Numbered from the stretch's first letter, positions 35,086-48,665 are shown. The stretch is 64,000 nucleotides of DNA from Kryptolebias marmoratus (GCF_001649575.2 NC_051435.1:6943633-7007632), one strand, 5' to 3'. The notes: generated by a model from the letters alone, not told the origin. Numbers and translations are program-made.

Positions 35086-38000
35086 TTATCGTGCAGATTC
35101 TGTCTTCACGCTATGAATGCACCAGCCTACCTTTGCACTTTCTCTGATTTGTCTTTTTTATGGCATCAAGTTTTTATATCTGTTAAGCTGTTGCAATTAT
35201 CCAGCCCATTAACCTCCTGATTGACCTCTGCGATGTTTTTTGAGTAACTGGTTTTACTGTATTTAATTACGCAACTTATTGGATGTTTTAATTATGTAAT
35301 TCATATACTTTAAAAAACAAATCCGAGATACATGAACTCAGTAGCACAAAACCCACCATCCAACATCCATTACTCTTCCATGTGTATAATTAGATTGAAA
35401 TGCTGCTCTCTCATCGCTGACAACACATTATCCTTAGTGTCAGTCCCACAAGCACCATTAGGGGTGAGTGGCCCTGGCTCCTGCGCTCGTCTTTTTTTTC
35501 CTTCATCTTTAGCTGTGACCCCAAAGCTGTTTGCAAAGCAAAGGAATCAAGCAGGGATTCACTTAGATGAAATGACAGGCTAATAGCGTTTAATGAGCTG
35601 TTTGGGCACGATGTCGTCGTCCCTTGCTTGTTTACGAAGCACAGCTATATGACACTGCCCATCTGCAACCTTCGACTGTGTGTATCTTTAGTATGCGATC
35701 ATGTCTCTCTGTGTCTGTTTGTGTGTGTGTGAGTGGTTGTGATCAGAAAGGGGCAGGCTGACACAGCTAATGGAGAGAGATGTACAGTTAGCAGAACTGG
35801 CAGAGCACAAGGGGCTTTCAGCTCCTTAGCTTTTTTTTTTGTTTGCTTTTTTTTCCAAAGCTCAGGAAGACTAATGGTCTGAGAAGACCTCAGCTATGCT
35901 AAATTCACAGGCAGAATATAAGAGCTTTAAATGTGCTCCCAAGAGGGAAGACATGATTTAAGTGAGATAGTTATTAACCAAGATGAGAACAGACCTCCCA
36001 CACAAATACCAGCAAGACCGTGGAGGTGTCTACAGGAGGATATGCATAAAAGTGCAACAACAAGATCCACTTTTCAGTTTAAAGGGATAAGCAGAATGGA
36101 CAACCACTGTTCCATATTTTCTGCATTTAAAATTTTAGACATTAGGATGACAAATTACTATTATGATGGAAAGTAAAAAAAGGGTTTCAGTTTAAAAAAA
36201 AAAAGTCTGACAAGTCATTAAAATTCACAAAGAAGTTTGTCAAGTTTCTGAAATCTAAAGTCCTCAGTGGAATTTCATAATAAAGGTACCCAGTGCAGAG
36301 TCATAGAGACCGGTAAAAAAAAAGTTATATTCAAAAATGCACATTCAAAATCTGACTGATACAGAAAGAAACAAAATCTGCAGAATATGTTTCACATATC
36401 AGTGATTAATGACTGATCCAAATGACCACGTGTGTTTGTTTACCTGCAGAAACGGCAGAAGTGACTGAAAACAGGTCAGCAATCCTGACATCCATGGAAA
36501 AACTGATGAGGGTGGAGAAGTTTATTTACTCTCATATTTGTTGAGTAAATTGTGTCAGCACACGACGAGAGTTGAAACAATCTATGAGACAGTAAACTTA
36601 CCGGTCTAGAAGAAGTTTTGTAAAAGCTTTGTGTTTGAATGCTGAGCTCTGTCTGATTCTGTCCTCCCTGATTGATTCCTGATATTTATTCCTGACAGTC
36701 GTCTTACTCAATCTTTCTCTTTTATTTTGCATTTAACAGCAGATTCACTCTAATCTTTTCACCTATGTCTTCTCCTCAAATCAACGCTTGTCCGGTTCTG
36801 TTATATTTGTTTACCTGCACCTACAGCCAGCCTAATGCAGGTTAATGACATGACTCAAGTCTCCACATGATTTCAGCCGAGCGCTTTGTTTACATTGACT
36901 GCATACCAGCATTTCAGACTTGCAATTAATAAATCTGGAGTAACATTAGTACCATTTCACATAGTTCAAGAAGACCTTTTTATTTCATATTTTGCAATGA
37001 ATACCTTTAACTCAGCTTTTGAGTTTTTCTTGTGTTGCATTGTGATGGTTTTTTTGTGCTTTTCACATTTTAAAAATCATTGTTGTATTGTATTAATAAA
37101 AGAACAACACAGTTCTAATTAATTATTGGCCAACTGTTCTGCCATCTGTTACATTGTGGGCTATGATGGACTAATTTAAAATGTTTTCTTGTGCCTCTCA
37201 CCACCCTTGAAGAACTTGAGAAGAAGAATGTGTCACAGTCAGCTCAGCCTTGAGTGTCATGGTGCCATCGGTGTTTAATCTCAGAGACTTGCTCATATGC
37301 CGCTCCATCTGAGCTTGTTTCAATGATTTTTTTACCGCTCTACGTAGCAGACAGAATAAAAATATGAAGAGGAAGTACGTGTTCTGTATGAACCTGAGAT
37401 AAATCATATTGATGCCACCCATGGTAACATATCGACATGATTAAAATCAATTCAGAAAACTGTGCTGCTGTTTCTTTTTTCTTCCCAGGTGTTTTTTTAT
37501 TATTATTTCTTTGTTTCCTTTCAATGACATATAGTCTATATGAAAAGATTGAGTAGGTCATCGCTGCTGCAGAGACAGCTGATAGGTGTTGTTATAGCAA
37601 GTAGTGGCTGCCATCACGACTGGAATTATCTTGCAGTTTGGGTAATTAGTATATAGCATTTGCTAAAAGTGTCTTGTTGCTGAAAAATGTGAATAAAGAA
37701 AAACTCTTGTACTAAAATATAAAACTTCATTTGTTGATTCTGCAGAATGTTCTGTACGAAGAGAACTTACTTATTTACACATTTTGCTGCTGATGATGAG
37801 GACAGCACCACCAAGGCCAAGATTATTATTCTGCAAAACTCGGACTTCTTATTTTATAAAGAGGTCTGACCCTCTGAAGGCAGTTTAGCTTTTCATTGTT
37901 TTCCATCTTCTGCAGGGACCAAAACTGAAGGAAAATAAAGAAAAATTAAAGATGATTAGTGTATATTTTAAACCCAGATCCTGAATCATAAATTGATAGA

Positions 38001-39642
38001 GTAGACTGCAATCTGTTTTAAAAAATGCACTTGGAGCACAGAAATCCTATATTTTTGTATCATATTCTTTTGTCTATTAATAGGCCTAAGTAAAAGTATA
38101 GTGTAGAGATAACATCCTTTATCCATTGAACAGTATCCGACATTTTTACTCCCTGAGCTATTTGGCTGGTAATGGCTGGACAGAGATCACCATCTGGCCT
38201 CAGAGCTGCTACAATCATTAGGAGAGTAAGCATAATTTCATGTTTCTGTCGACATATAGAAATGCTGTCATTATGATGTTCTGAAATCCTATTGTTGAAG
38301 CGCACACCTGTTGTAGTTTTCTTTATGACGTGCTATGAAACAGTAAAATAAGCACACGTTACCAACCAGTGTATTATGACTGAAATAAATACTTTGACAG
38401 CACAACAGATCAAAATCACTAAAAATCTTTAGTTTTGTAGCACGTGGCTTGCTAGTGTTCTAAATATTTTAGTTTTGTCAACTCATCTGAATCTCAGCAA
38501 AGTCATTCAGCATTCACACTGCATTTTCACAGAAAATACAGTTTCTTTAGTTGCTTTTGACATGTTTTTTTCCTGATTTGGCCAACTGTTACTTATTTAA
38601 GGAAACAACTCCTTTTAGTTGCAGTTCACAGAAGCACATCTTAAAAGGCAGATACATAAAGGAGGGGTAAGCAGAGACTTTTTTTGGAATTTCAGAAATA
38701 GAAAATGTTTATGACATGACTAGTTTTCTGCAAAATATCTGTGAAATGTCAGTCAGCAACTTTGATTGTAAATAGATTTTTTTTTGTCCTGTTGGTAATT
38801 CTACATATCTGCTTTAAAATAACTACAGTATCTGTTACTGTATTCAAAATGTGAAGTTATCCTGATTTATTATTTATGCTGTTGCATTTGTTCATTTATT
38901 TATTTATGTTATTACAGACTTAATTTAGTTTCCAGTCTATCAGTAAAACATTTTTTTTAAATACTTAACAATCTGAACAAATGAGTGAATGTGGTGGAGA
39001 ACAGGCACAGAAAAGGATGAAGAGAGAAGGAGCAGGATCCAGAAAAAAAAAAAAAAATCCAATTAAAGGCGGACACCTGAATGTTGTGACTGAGAAATAA
39101 ATTAGAGCACAGTACATCAATTATATGATCAGGTTGGACAACTTCATTCGGGTTATTTATTATGGCATTCCTCTGCTGTCCTGTGGTGGTGTTACTGTAG
39201 GGGGAGTGCTGTTTATATGGGGGTTATTGGTCTATAAAAATGTTTATTTGGGTGGCAAGTGTCAGAGTAATGTCTGTGTGAATGCCAGGATGCAGTATAA
39301 AATTCTCATAAGAACAAAATGATAAAACAAAATGAGCAGTGTTACTCACTGTACCCATCAGTGGTCATAATGATATGGCTGTTCTGTACATGTCACGTTT
39401 TATTTAGGATATATTATTCACTGTGACCTGTTCCTGTTGCACATTTACCAGAACAAAGATGCCTTTTTTGTGCCATTATTATCCACAATTTAGTTTTCAT
39501 AACAAGCAAAGACTTGACTTTTTTTTACAAAGGTTTATGACTCTAAAGACCGTTCAGCTGTTTTTGTTCATGGATGTTTTGTTATCATATTACCAGGGAG
39601 TTGTTTTGTTTTAAAAGCTGTCATAATTGCCCAAATTTTTTG
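35086..39642. other. Intergenic, no gene recognised
   Basis: 4.5 kb without homology. Non-repetitive GC-richer patches (35580-35800) are the only unusual stretches. The small open frames have no support. Confidence 0.5.
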
Positions 39643-40350
39643 AAATTAAAGGCTTAGCATTCTTCAAAGGACTGTGTATTGTCTGGTGCCTTTAGGCTAG
39701 TTTTAGACAAAGATCAAATGTTGAAAAATTATGCAGTTGTAGTCGGTTGGGTCAAACCTTGATAAAAATGTTATGTGTAATCTTATACAATAATGTAACA
39801 TGTCACGCTCAGAGTATGCATCGTCAATGACTCTCAGCTTCTGCCACATCAAATTTTAACTCAATATTTGTAAAACTGACTGGGTTATAGAAGGTTTTCT
39901 GTTAGCTAATGTTGATTAGCTGTGGTCGCCATTTTTATTTGCATTGAATCTAAAATTTAATCAGTTGCAGATATACATCTGAGTGTTTCATTAAAATCAT
40001 TTTCAGTGGTTCGTGACATCATTTGCTAACAAACATGGTTGTCTCCAACATTTGGTGCTATGTTTGAATCAAAGATCGTTCACATTAAGTAGGCCTGGGA
40101 GTGTGTCGGGGATGACTCTCAGCTACAACCACACCAACTCTTAGCACAATATCTGTTAAATAAACTGAATTATAGCCATTTTTTCTAAGTTCAGTTGGCT
40201 GTAGTGGCCATCTTGAATTGAGTTTACTCTACATGTTTTCAGTTATGGATGTACATCCAATTATTATCTTCTGCCAGTTTCATTTAATTTGTCTTGTAGT
40301 TCATGAGAAATTTTGCTAACAGACAGACAGACACATGTTCACACACAAAA
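39643..40350 (-). repeat. Interspersed repeat family A, copy with duplicated core
   Basis: It starts AAATTAAAGGCTTAGCATTC. Two cores follow, each with a GATGACTCTCAGCT-type motif (39826 and 40109) and a GCCATTTTTAT/GCCATCTTGAATT motif, and it ends in an ACAGACAGACAGACACATG stretch like the (AC)-rich end of other copies. Confidence 0.82.
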
Positions 40351-40887
40351 CCTTTCAGAGGAATGAGATAAATGCCAATTTACTCAAACAAATGTGTCAT
40401 ATTTAATAATACTAGATTTGTTTACAGCCAGATTCTGCACAGTTCAACCAGGTTAAACAGGAGAAAAGTGAGCAACAATGGACTGGGGAGGAGAGGCTCC
40501 CCTGAACATGGCATAAAACCAGAGGAGCGACACAGCGTTGAATATGGGTTTATCCACAGGACTAAACTCTGTTTGTCATATAATTAAGTAAGTCTAGCAT
40601 ACCTAAATGTTACAGAAACCTCGCCGCTTCAAATTAATCTCCACGACCACGGTGAACTTTGAATTTTAATAAGCTCTTATCACATAATCTGCATTATTGT
40701 TAAATGAAATAACTATTAGAGATGCGCACTCACAAAAGGAAAGCCTAATGAGTTTTGCATGACTTATTGTCTGTCTTGCAGTCAGTTTCATTTATAGCCA
40801 TGCTAAATTGATTTTGAAAATATTATTAAACCTACTGAACCATCTTCCATCTAATTATTACAGGGCAACCTGAACGATTATATTACT

Positions 40888-40891
<4 letters not shown>
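40351..40891. other. Intergenic, no feature recognised
   Basis: No gene or element identified. Confidence 0.5.

Positions 40892-40962
<71 letters not shown>
40892..40962. repeat. (AT)n microsatellite
   Basis: About 70 bp of AT dinucleotide with one G near the end. Confidence 0.96.
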
Positions 40963-41504
40963 AAGACACACATAGCGAATCCTGTTTCATTTTGTAACCC
41001 AAACTGAACCTTCAGAGCCCCTCGCTCTCCTATCCGAGCTGCTGCATGCTCAGAATGTTAAAGCACTGAAGAATGGAGCCTATTTCCAAGGCTTCCTCCC
41101 TTTTCCCTTGTGTTTAAACTGGAAAATCACCATGCACCCACCCTCGGTTGATGTTTAACAGTGTGGTGAGGAGCTAAAGGGATAAAGCTTCTACCAGAGC
41201 CGTCATGAGATTTCCTGGGCCTCTCTTCTCCTGCAGTCAGTGTGAGCCCCGAAATAGGAGTAACTTTTTTTTTTATGCATAATATTTAATACACCTTTAT
41301 TTTAGGATCTTTTAGTGTTTACAACAGAGAGCAAACACATATCATCAGTGTAAACCTTTTGCAGTAGCATATATCTGCACTGTTCTGTCAATACTAACGA
41401 GCTCTGGTCAAATCCCAGTGGAAGCAATGTGGTGGTGGGGGGAAGGGGGTGTTCAGTGGAGATTACTGCCTTTGCTTTGATGGTGGGGTTATTATCAGGC
41501 TCTG
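40963..41504. other. Intergenic, no feature recognised
   Basis: Moderately GC-rich non-repetitive sequence at 40980-41260, possibly regulatory. No exon. Confidence 0.4.
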
Positions 41505-42197
41505 TTATCGCCCGCCACTAAAGGCAAAGCGATAATGTTTCTGCCAGTTTCGAATATGTTCATTTGTCTGTACCGTAAGCAAAATATTCATGAACTATTA
41601 GACAAATTTTAATTAAATGAACAGAAAGAAATCATTAGATGAACATATACAACTGATTATATTCTGGACTCATCCCAATTCAAAAGGGCTGCCACAGCCA
41701 ACTGGCCTTCGGAAACACACATTGCTCTAACTCAGTCAACTTTAGCTCAAATTTGGTGTGGTAGTAGCTGAGAGGCATCTTCAACGTATAGTTTAAGGGG
41801 TAACTGGTCTAGCTAGACCTGTGTTTAAAACTTTGCCAATAAATATTAAAGTCAACTCTGGTGCTTTGTTAGGAAAATATATGAACAATTGGATGGATTT
41901 CGTTAAAACTGTTAGAAAACCAATTATTGGGTGTACATCTATAACTGATTAAATTTTAGAGTTAACCCAAGTTAAAATGGCTACCACAGTCAACTGAGCT
42001 TAAGAAACACAAAAATGGCTGTAACTAAGACAGTTTTACAGCTATTGAGCTGAAATTTGGTGTGTTAGTAGCTGAGCGTCATCCCCAACACATACTCCAG
42101 TCGTAGGATGTGGCTGTGCGGACCATTATGAATTCAAACTCTCTCATGTATGGCGAAGAGCTTTATGCATTCCTTCACGAAATACTTTATTTTAGTT
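41505..42197 (+). repeat. Interspersed repeat family A, longest copy, duplicated core
   Basis: Left end TTATCGCCCGCCACTAAAGG. Core 1 runs to about 41830 (TTTGGTGTGGTAGTAGCTGA at 41753), core 2 about 41870-42110 (TTTGGTGTGTTAGTAGCTGA). The right end carries TTTATGCATTCCTTCACG. It is the best plus-strand copy for building a consensus. Confidence 0.85.
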
Positions 42198-43103
42198 TGC
42201 ATTTGTGGTGTTCTTTAATAAGTGTAGATAGGACACAGGTTAGCTCGGTAATTCAAGGGGATGGACATTAATTTACTCTGAAACACAGCAGCTATGATTT
42301 TTTTCTCTTATCTATATGGATGGCTGTCTGCATGGTGTGCACTATAACCGGCGCTGCTGCCATCATTACCGCTGCTATGGAGACAGGAGGGCGGACAAGG
42401 TCTCATCCAAATCCATCAGCAAGTCTGAGTTATTCAGCCCTGCCCTGCTCTGGACAGGCTCAAGCATAGAGTTCATACCAAGGGGAGGGGCTCGAGGGGG
42501 GCTGCTAAATCATTCTACATCAAATGGCGGCTTTAGAAAATCAATGCGTCTTCGCATTATTTATTTCTTTCCGGATCAGAGTTGCCATGAGGTTGAGGAG
42601 GGGAGGGTGCAGAGTGAAGAAGGAATAGCGTCTAGTTGTGAAAAGGTGGATATCCTCTTCATGTTAATCAAGATGAAGGGGTCACGGAGGCAGAAGTGGC
42701 GAGCAGAAGCCAATTACAGGCAGCCGGGGCAGCATTAGCTGGGGATACAACGAGGAAATGGTGTACGCAATGATCACACAGGGCAGGCATCACACGGAGC
42801 CACATGCTTCATAAAGCAAACCCAGCACAGTCACAGCTACATGAGTGAGGTCACTCTGAGCTGAGTCTGAACTTTGACCCCAAAGCCATAGGGAAAAGCA
42901 AAATAGGCTATTTTCAGGGCTTCAAAACCTGGCTGTCCACACACATTAACTGACTAAAACTAGGCAATGAAAAATTTAATACCTAAACTAATTCATAAAT
43001 GATTTTTTTCTGTCTCCAATTTATCCATAGAACTAAACAAAATTAAAAATGAACTCAAGCTGAGGTCAGTATTTGTTAGTTTTTGGCTGGAATAAACTTT
43101 AAC
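42198..43103. other. Intergenic; GC-richer non-repetitive block 42316-42760
   Basis: The block 42316-42760 is less AT-rich than its surroundings and holds a 140-codon open frame (42316-42738, +) without recognised domains: His/Cys/Arg-rich start, no hydrophobic segment. There are no splice-site or initiation cues. It could be a conserved element, a CpG-type patch or chance. Confidence 0.4.
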
Positions 43104-43345
43104 AAACTAAAGACCTATCAGTTTTAGACTAAGATAATCTTACGTTGAGCTGTTGTTTTAGCCATTTTGGTCAAACCTTGGAAATAACATTATTTGAAAT
43201 TTCAAGTGATATCACGAGAAATCATGCTCAGATTATGTGTCGTGAATTATGCTCTATTACGACATTAAGTTTAAGCTCAGTGTCTGTAAAACTGACTGAG
43301 GCAACAACAAAATTAGGGCAACAACAACCTACTCATTGGCAAATT
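43104..43345 (-). repeat. Interspersed repeat family A, partial
   Basis: It opens ACTAAAGACCTATCAG and continues with TTTTGGTCAAACCTTG, a shortened ACATTAAGTTTAAGCTCAGT and GTAAAACTGACTGAGG. The rest of the core is deleted. Confidence 0.7.
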
Positions 43346-43830
43346 AAAACATTAGAACGCGTAATGAATGAAGACACAGCACACAAATCAAGCTTTGGGA
43401 ACAATTCTCCTATGGCTTTTTTTATTATTTCAAAGTGCGTGTGAAGAACTTGAAAAGAACTTACTTTATTGGAACGAAGAAACTATAAAACATTTGTCAG
43501 CTGTCAGGGAGAGAGGAGCCATGGGACGTGTCTGGCACTTCCAAAACAACTGAAATGGATGAGTGCTTTAGATTTGTAATTGGAGAGAGTAGACTTTAGG
43601 TTGTGCTGTCTCTAGTGTCACCAGGCAGCAAACTGTAAACTGTTAAAAAAGAAGCACAGAACTTGCTTAAAAGAAGCACTTTGTATGATTTCATTAATTT
43701 GGTTGCAGAGTAGGAGGGTGTTTAGTTTATTATCATCTAAGCTTAAAAACTTGTCAGTTGCTATAACTTTTCTAATGCTTCTGAGGTGCTGGATTACATT
43801 TTCTATAAAACAAAATGAAAACATAAAGTA
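43346..43830. other. Intergenic, no feature recognised
   Basis: Short unique-looking spacer between two family A copies. Confidence 0.5.
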
Positions 43831-44430
43831 ATGAAAGGCTTGTCATTTTAAACCAAAATAATTTTATGTTGAGAGGGGATGTTGTCTTTGCTGTTCCCGT
43901 CAAATTTTGAAAAGAAACAATCAAACATAAAAAAGTTATGCGTAATCTCATGCAAGATGTGTTAACACTCAGAACAGGTGTTGGGACTGAATCTGAGATT
44001 TTACCACAATAAATTGTAGCTCAATATCAGCACAATTAGAGTCTTTTTTTTGTCTTTGCTTAAGTTGATTAGCTGTGGCAACCATGTTGCATAAGACTGA
44101 CTGCAAATGTTAATGAAATATAGTTGTAAACCCAACGATTACTTTCTAGAAGTTTCAATAAAATCTGTCAAGTGATTCATATTTAGCTAACAGACATAAA
44201 CAGTAATGGTTAATGGCAAAGTTTTAACAACAACTCTTGCATGATCTGTTAGTGCTCAGACTGTGTTCAGGATGACTCTCAGCTACAAACACCCCAAATT
44301 TTACCTTAATATCTGTAAAATTGGCCGAATTAATAGTATTTGGTCGTAGCTAAGGTGGTTTAGCTGTGGCAGCTATCTTGAATGAGGATGACTGCAAAAG
44401 TTAATCAGCTATAGATGTAGATAAGTAATT
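43831..44430 (-). repeat. Interspersed repeat family A, copy with duplicated core
   Basis: It starts ATGAAAGGCTTGTCATTTTA. Two cores carry GTGTTAACACTCAGA / GTTAGTGCTCAGACTGTG motifs and GGCAACCATGTTGCAT / GGCAGCTATCTTGAATG motifs. It ends near 44430. Confidence 0.8.
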
Positions 44431-45194
44431 TAGTAATTTGTTTTTGTTATAGATAAGTTTAAAGAAGTCCTAATGAGTGTCTTGTGTTGTCATATTGTTG
44501 CATTGATAAAACTGCAGTAAAACAACCACAGTATGTGTAGAAAATGAGTCAACTAAAGTGGAAAAAATGTCCAAAAATGAACTTTAAAAAATAAAGTGAT
44601 TTTGTCATGCATTTCAGATTCTTCCATCAGTTCCAAAGTTAACAGTGGAAGTTTTTCAACCAGCGCAATTTCATGTTGAGTTAATATCTTTCAAAAACTG
44701 CAGATAAGACAGATGAAGCCCAACAGGCTCTCCAACATGACCCTCTCTCTGTCTTTTGTGTTATTAGTATCACTTGGCTCACCTTGTCTGCCGCAGCTCA
44801 CAAGTAGATTTATATCTTTGATTTGGTGTTTGGGCCCTCTCAGGTGAGTGAAGGTGGAGACCGCAGTGTTGGTAGTCGAGGCAGTAAGCAAGAGAGATAA
44901 TGGACTGGAAATGGTTTGCTGCGTCAGATCATGACTGATGGTACACACTCAGTGAGGAGACAGGCCTCTGCAGCACCGTTCATACCGTCTGCTTTTACTT
45001 TTAGCTTCAAATCTTACAAAGGTTGGACTCTGAAACAAAGTGATCAGAATTGTTTGGGGGGATCTGCACACTGATAAATCAGCTTCATTTCTACAAAACC
45101 TGGGAAGTTTCTGAAAACACATGAGAAACTGAAATCTGAAATGTGTTCACCGTGTCAACCTCTCTGCAACTGGCACTTCCTGTTTTTAAACTGA
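44431..45194. other. Intergenic, no feature recognised
   Basis: No gene or known element. Confidence 0.5.
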
Positions 45195-45530
45195 ACTTTC
45201 AAATCACTAGACAGATTTTTATGAAACGTTCAGAAAGTAATCATTGGGTCGACATCTACAGTTAATTAACTTTTGTTGTCAACTGGATTCAAGATGGCTG
45301 CCACAGCTAGCTGACCTTAAAATGTCGATAACTAACACACAAAAATGGCCATAAGTCAATCAGTTTTACAAACATTGAACTAAGGTTTGATGTGTTAGGA
45401 GCTGAGATTGATCACAAACACATATTCTGAGCACCGATTGCATAAAATCTTTAAAATGTTGCCAAAAACTAATTGTGGTCAGTGAAAACTCACGAACCAC
45501 TGGACAGATTGAAACTTTTCTGAAAATAAT
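45195..45530 (+). repeat. Interspersed repeat family A, partial with second core beginning
   Basis: It begins in the core (AATCACTAGACAGATTTTTATG), passes through CAAGATGGCTGCCACAGC and TTTGATGTGTTAGGAGCTGA, and ends soon after a second CACGAACCACTGGACAGA start. Confidence 0.8.
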
Positions 45531-46526
45531 CCTTTTTGCTTTTTTGGTTTCATTACCTGTATTCTTTTTAACTTTATTTTGCTTTTAAAGCACTTTAAAA
45601 TGTAACACATTCGAAAGGTGCTACGTAAATATATGAATGTTGACTTGAGTTAGTTGGTGACAAGGTTGTCAGGATTTATTTTAAAGTAATCATCATCTTT
45701 TCAAGCAAAGATGTGTCTGAAATACATACTTGCTGTCTAAAGTTTGTGAAACGTTCATGCAAAATATCAAGATTGTAAAAGGGAAACATATAATTATACT
45801 AAAAAAAGGCAGGAAAAACTCAAATTAATACCATTAAAAAATAAAAAAATGTTCAACAAATAAAAGGAAGTAAAAGAAATGGGCAGAAACACAAGTTGAT
45901 TTTTGTGATTCAAGTACAAGAAACATTCCATTCAAACAAGCCAAATGTACACAGTCATTAGCAATAAACAGAAACAAAAAACTGAAAAGAAGCAGTCACG
46001 GGCAGTGGATGATTGGAGGAAAGCAACATTCAATAATAAATTATGATTTCACACCACAGGCAAGAAGCCTGAACTTTTGTCTGGCACAGTTTTAATAAAA
46101 TATATCATCCCAGGCAGCGGTGACTGTGTAAAAGAACAGGGGAGATATCGGCAAGTTCTTTGTGCACAGGTGTGCTTTGAAATCTTAAACAATTTTCTTT
46201 TTTTGCTCAGTTGAAAGCATGATGAAGTCATTTTCCACAACGATACGGGATCTTTCCTCATCACAAAAATTGTTCGAGAGTTCTTCAAAAAAAAAAGAAA
46301 CGTCATCGTTTACACATTTCCTGCACCTAATCTGACAAAAATACAAGTTATGACAACTTATTTATTCACAACTTTTATTTTCAAACTAAATCTGCTGAGT
46401 CAGCATTCTTTTAGAGGGATGATGCAGACAGTGTTCAGCCGAGGGTTTAGCTGCATGACTAACTGCAGTATTGAGTCAGAGGATTTTCCATGGCGGGATG
46501 GAAAGATTCTGACGGTTTTCTCCTGC
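45531..46526. other. Intergenic, no feature recognised
   Basis: AT-rich; no gene or known element. Confidence 0.5.
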
Positions 46527-46569
46527 TGTGTTGGGTGGGTCTGAGTCAGAGCAGAGCCCACCCAACACA
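46527..46569. repeat. GC-rich hairpin (13-bp perfect arms)
   Basis: TGTGTTGGGTGGG (46527-46539) pairs perfectly with CCCACCCAACACA (46557-46569) around a 17-base loop whose ends can extend pairing with one bulge. It is too short overall for a standard microRNA precursor. No known element ends were recognised. Confidence 0.85.
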
Positions 46570-48662
46570 CCCCTGTGGTTTGGCAGCAATATGACATCTA
46601 TATCATTTCTGAGTGATGTTACCGTCCAGGTTTTGATGTTTCACTTCTTATCTCACATGTGTCACCAGCTCAGATAACATGCATGTAATGCGCAGACACT
46701 GGGTAAGAAAAAAATATTATGGACTGTCTCAAAGGGGCTTTTTCTTATCATAAATACTGACTTTGGTTTTCTGAAAATATTCCAAAATAGCTCAACAAAT
46801 AGTTTTATTTTTAGATTTATGTTCAGCAACAAATTTACAGAAAAACAGTTTTGCCGGTGAAGAAACAAACAAACAGAAACATAATTAAAAAGTTTTTTAT
46901 GATTCAGAAACTGTTGTTTCTGTAAGCATGCCAAATGGAAAGCTTTTGTTTGTTTATTGTAATTTCCTGACACAAATGGAGCATACGGTTTTGTTGAGCT
47001 AAATGCAAAGAAAGTCCAGAAATGCTGAAGGACATCCATGTAATGTGTAAAAAAGAGCTCTTGCTTTAAAATAAATAAACATTTTTTTTTAGCACAAACT
47101 ACTACTACTACTTCCATGTAGCTGGGTCATCTCTGATAGAACCTTTTCATATGAGTTCATTCAGACTAAATATCAGCCTTTAACAAGCATTTCCCCAAAG
47201 AGATTACTCATTGATGAGCATAAAACATAATGGCAACCTGCTTAATATGCTGTTAATTATTAGTGTGCAACAAGGACAACTCCAACTCACTTAGACAAGG
47301 ACTCCTGAAGGTGTCCTGAGAAGCCTGGCACTGCAACATTAGCAGCTCTTCAACATTCTGGGTTAATGTTGTTTTGATCAAATATGTTCTAGCACATGCC
47401 CTAACACCTTGTCATCAGCTTCATCCCTGCTCTGATGACTATCTGCTGCTAACTCCAACAAGCTGTGTCATTTCAGAGATGCTCAGACTCTTGTCCAATA
47501 CGACTCAGCAGCTACATGTTGTTTATATCGAACCTTACTTTTCTTCTGTATCCAACATGACAGTAAGGACTGAATGTACACTCAGTAGATAATTTATATC
47601 AAAACTTTACACCCCTTGGAATTGTGATGAAAATAATTAGTGTCAGCAGAGGTGGACTGGCTGTTTGTGGAAGGTGGATCTCTTCTGGAGGCTGGTTAAC
47701 CTGTGGGGCAAAAGTAAATCATGAAGCAAAACACTGCTGTGCAGCAAACTGGAGACTGGACTTTATGTAGGTTGTTTTTTTCTTTTTTTTTTCCGTGAGA
47801 ACTTGTTTCTATAACTCTTTTCACATTCAGTTCAACAATAACAAACTGATAAGTTGTTTGCAAGTTGCAATTATGGTACAACCGATCCAAATAAATGATG
47901 CTTCTTACAGCAACTACTCATTAAGAAGGTAAAAATAGTAGCTGTTGGATTTATTCAGCTACAGTACTTGTGTGCATTGAGAAAGATTCCCAGCTTGCCC
48001 TTAAAGCCAGTAAAATAAAGAATGTGGATATAAACCTGAACTCCTCCAGTGGTTAAAAAATACTGGACTACTAGTAAAAAATTTGGACTGTAAATATTGG
48101 TAAAATAAATCAACACTTTAGGTTCAATGAACAGTCCTTTGTTAGCACTAATGTGCAACAAAGTAATAAGGTAAAAAACATGTGCACCAGAATTTTATTT
48201 GAGTTTTTCTTTTCCCCCCACACCTCTTGCAGGTTTTATGTTTTGGTCTTTCACATTAAGTATCATACTGCTAATAAATAAATAAATAAATAAAACATAA
48301 AAAAGCCAGGAGTCTTCCTCCAGGCTAGGCTAATGGCTAGTGTTTTATATTGTGTTTCAGGCTGATAAAATAATTATTAAAACAGTTTTTTGTCATACTG
48401 GTGTGAAAGAATGCTACAATTTAAAACATTAACACTACATCTCATAACACAACAAATTCACCTTTTGTCACAACTAGGAACACTAACTATATACAATAAC
48501 TATAAAGGCTTTTCTCCATCTTCCATGCTCTATTACTGATGTCACAGGTGACAAGGTACTAACTATTAATAACTACATAATTTAAACAATGATCGGACTA
48601 TCCATTTAAATCACAGCAACATTTGATCTGGAGAAAAGGAGTCCAACTTAAAAGATTACAAT

Positions 48663-48665
<3 letters not shown>
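46570..48665. other. Intergenic, no gene recognised
   Basis: The 151-codon minus-strand frame at 46662-47117 is Phe/Leu/Asn-rich, as expected of AT-rich DNA, and has no domain. A short (AAAT)n lies at 48274-48293. Confidence 0.5.

Noticed and set aside
46527..46569. microRNA precursor
   Set aside because: The stem-loop is only 43 bases, too short for a typical precursor, and no known microRNA seed was recognised.
46662..47117. 151-codon minus-strand open frame
   Set aside because: Phe/Leu/Asn/Lys-rich as expected from AT-rich DNA, with no domain, splice context or homology.
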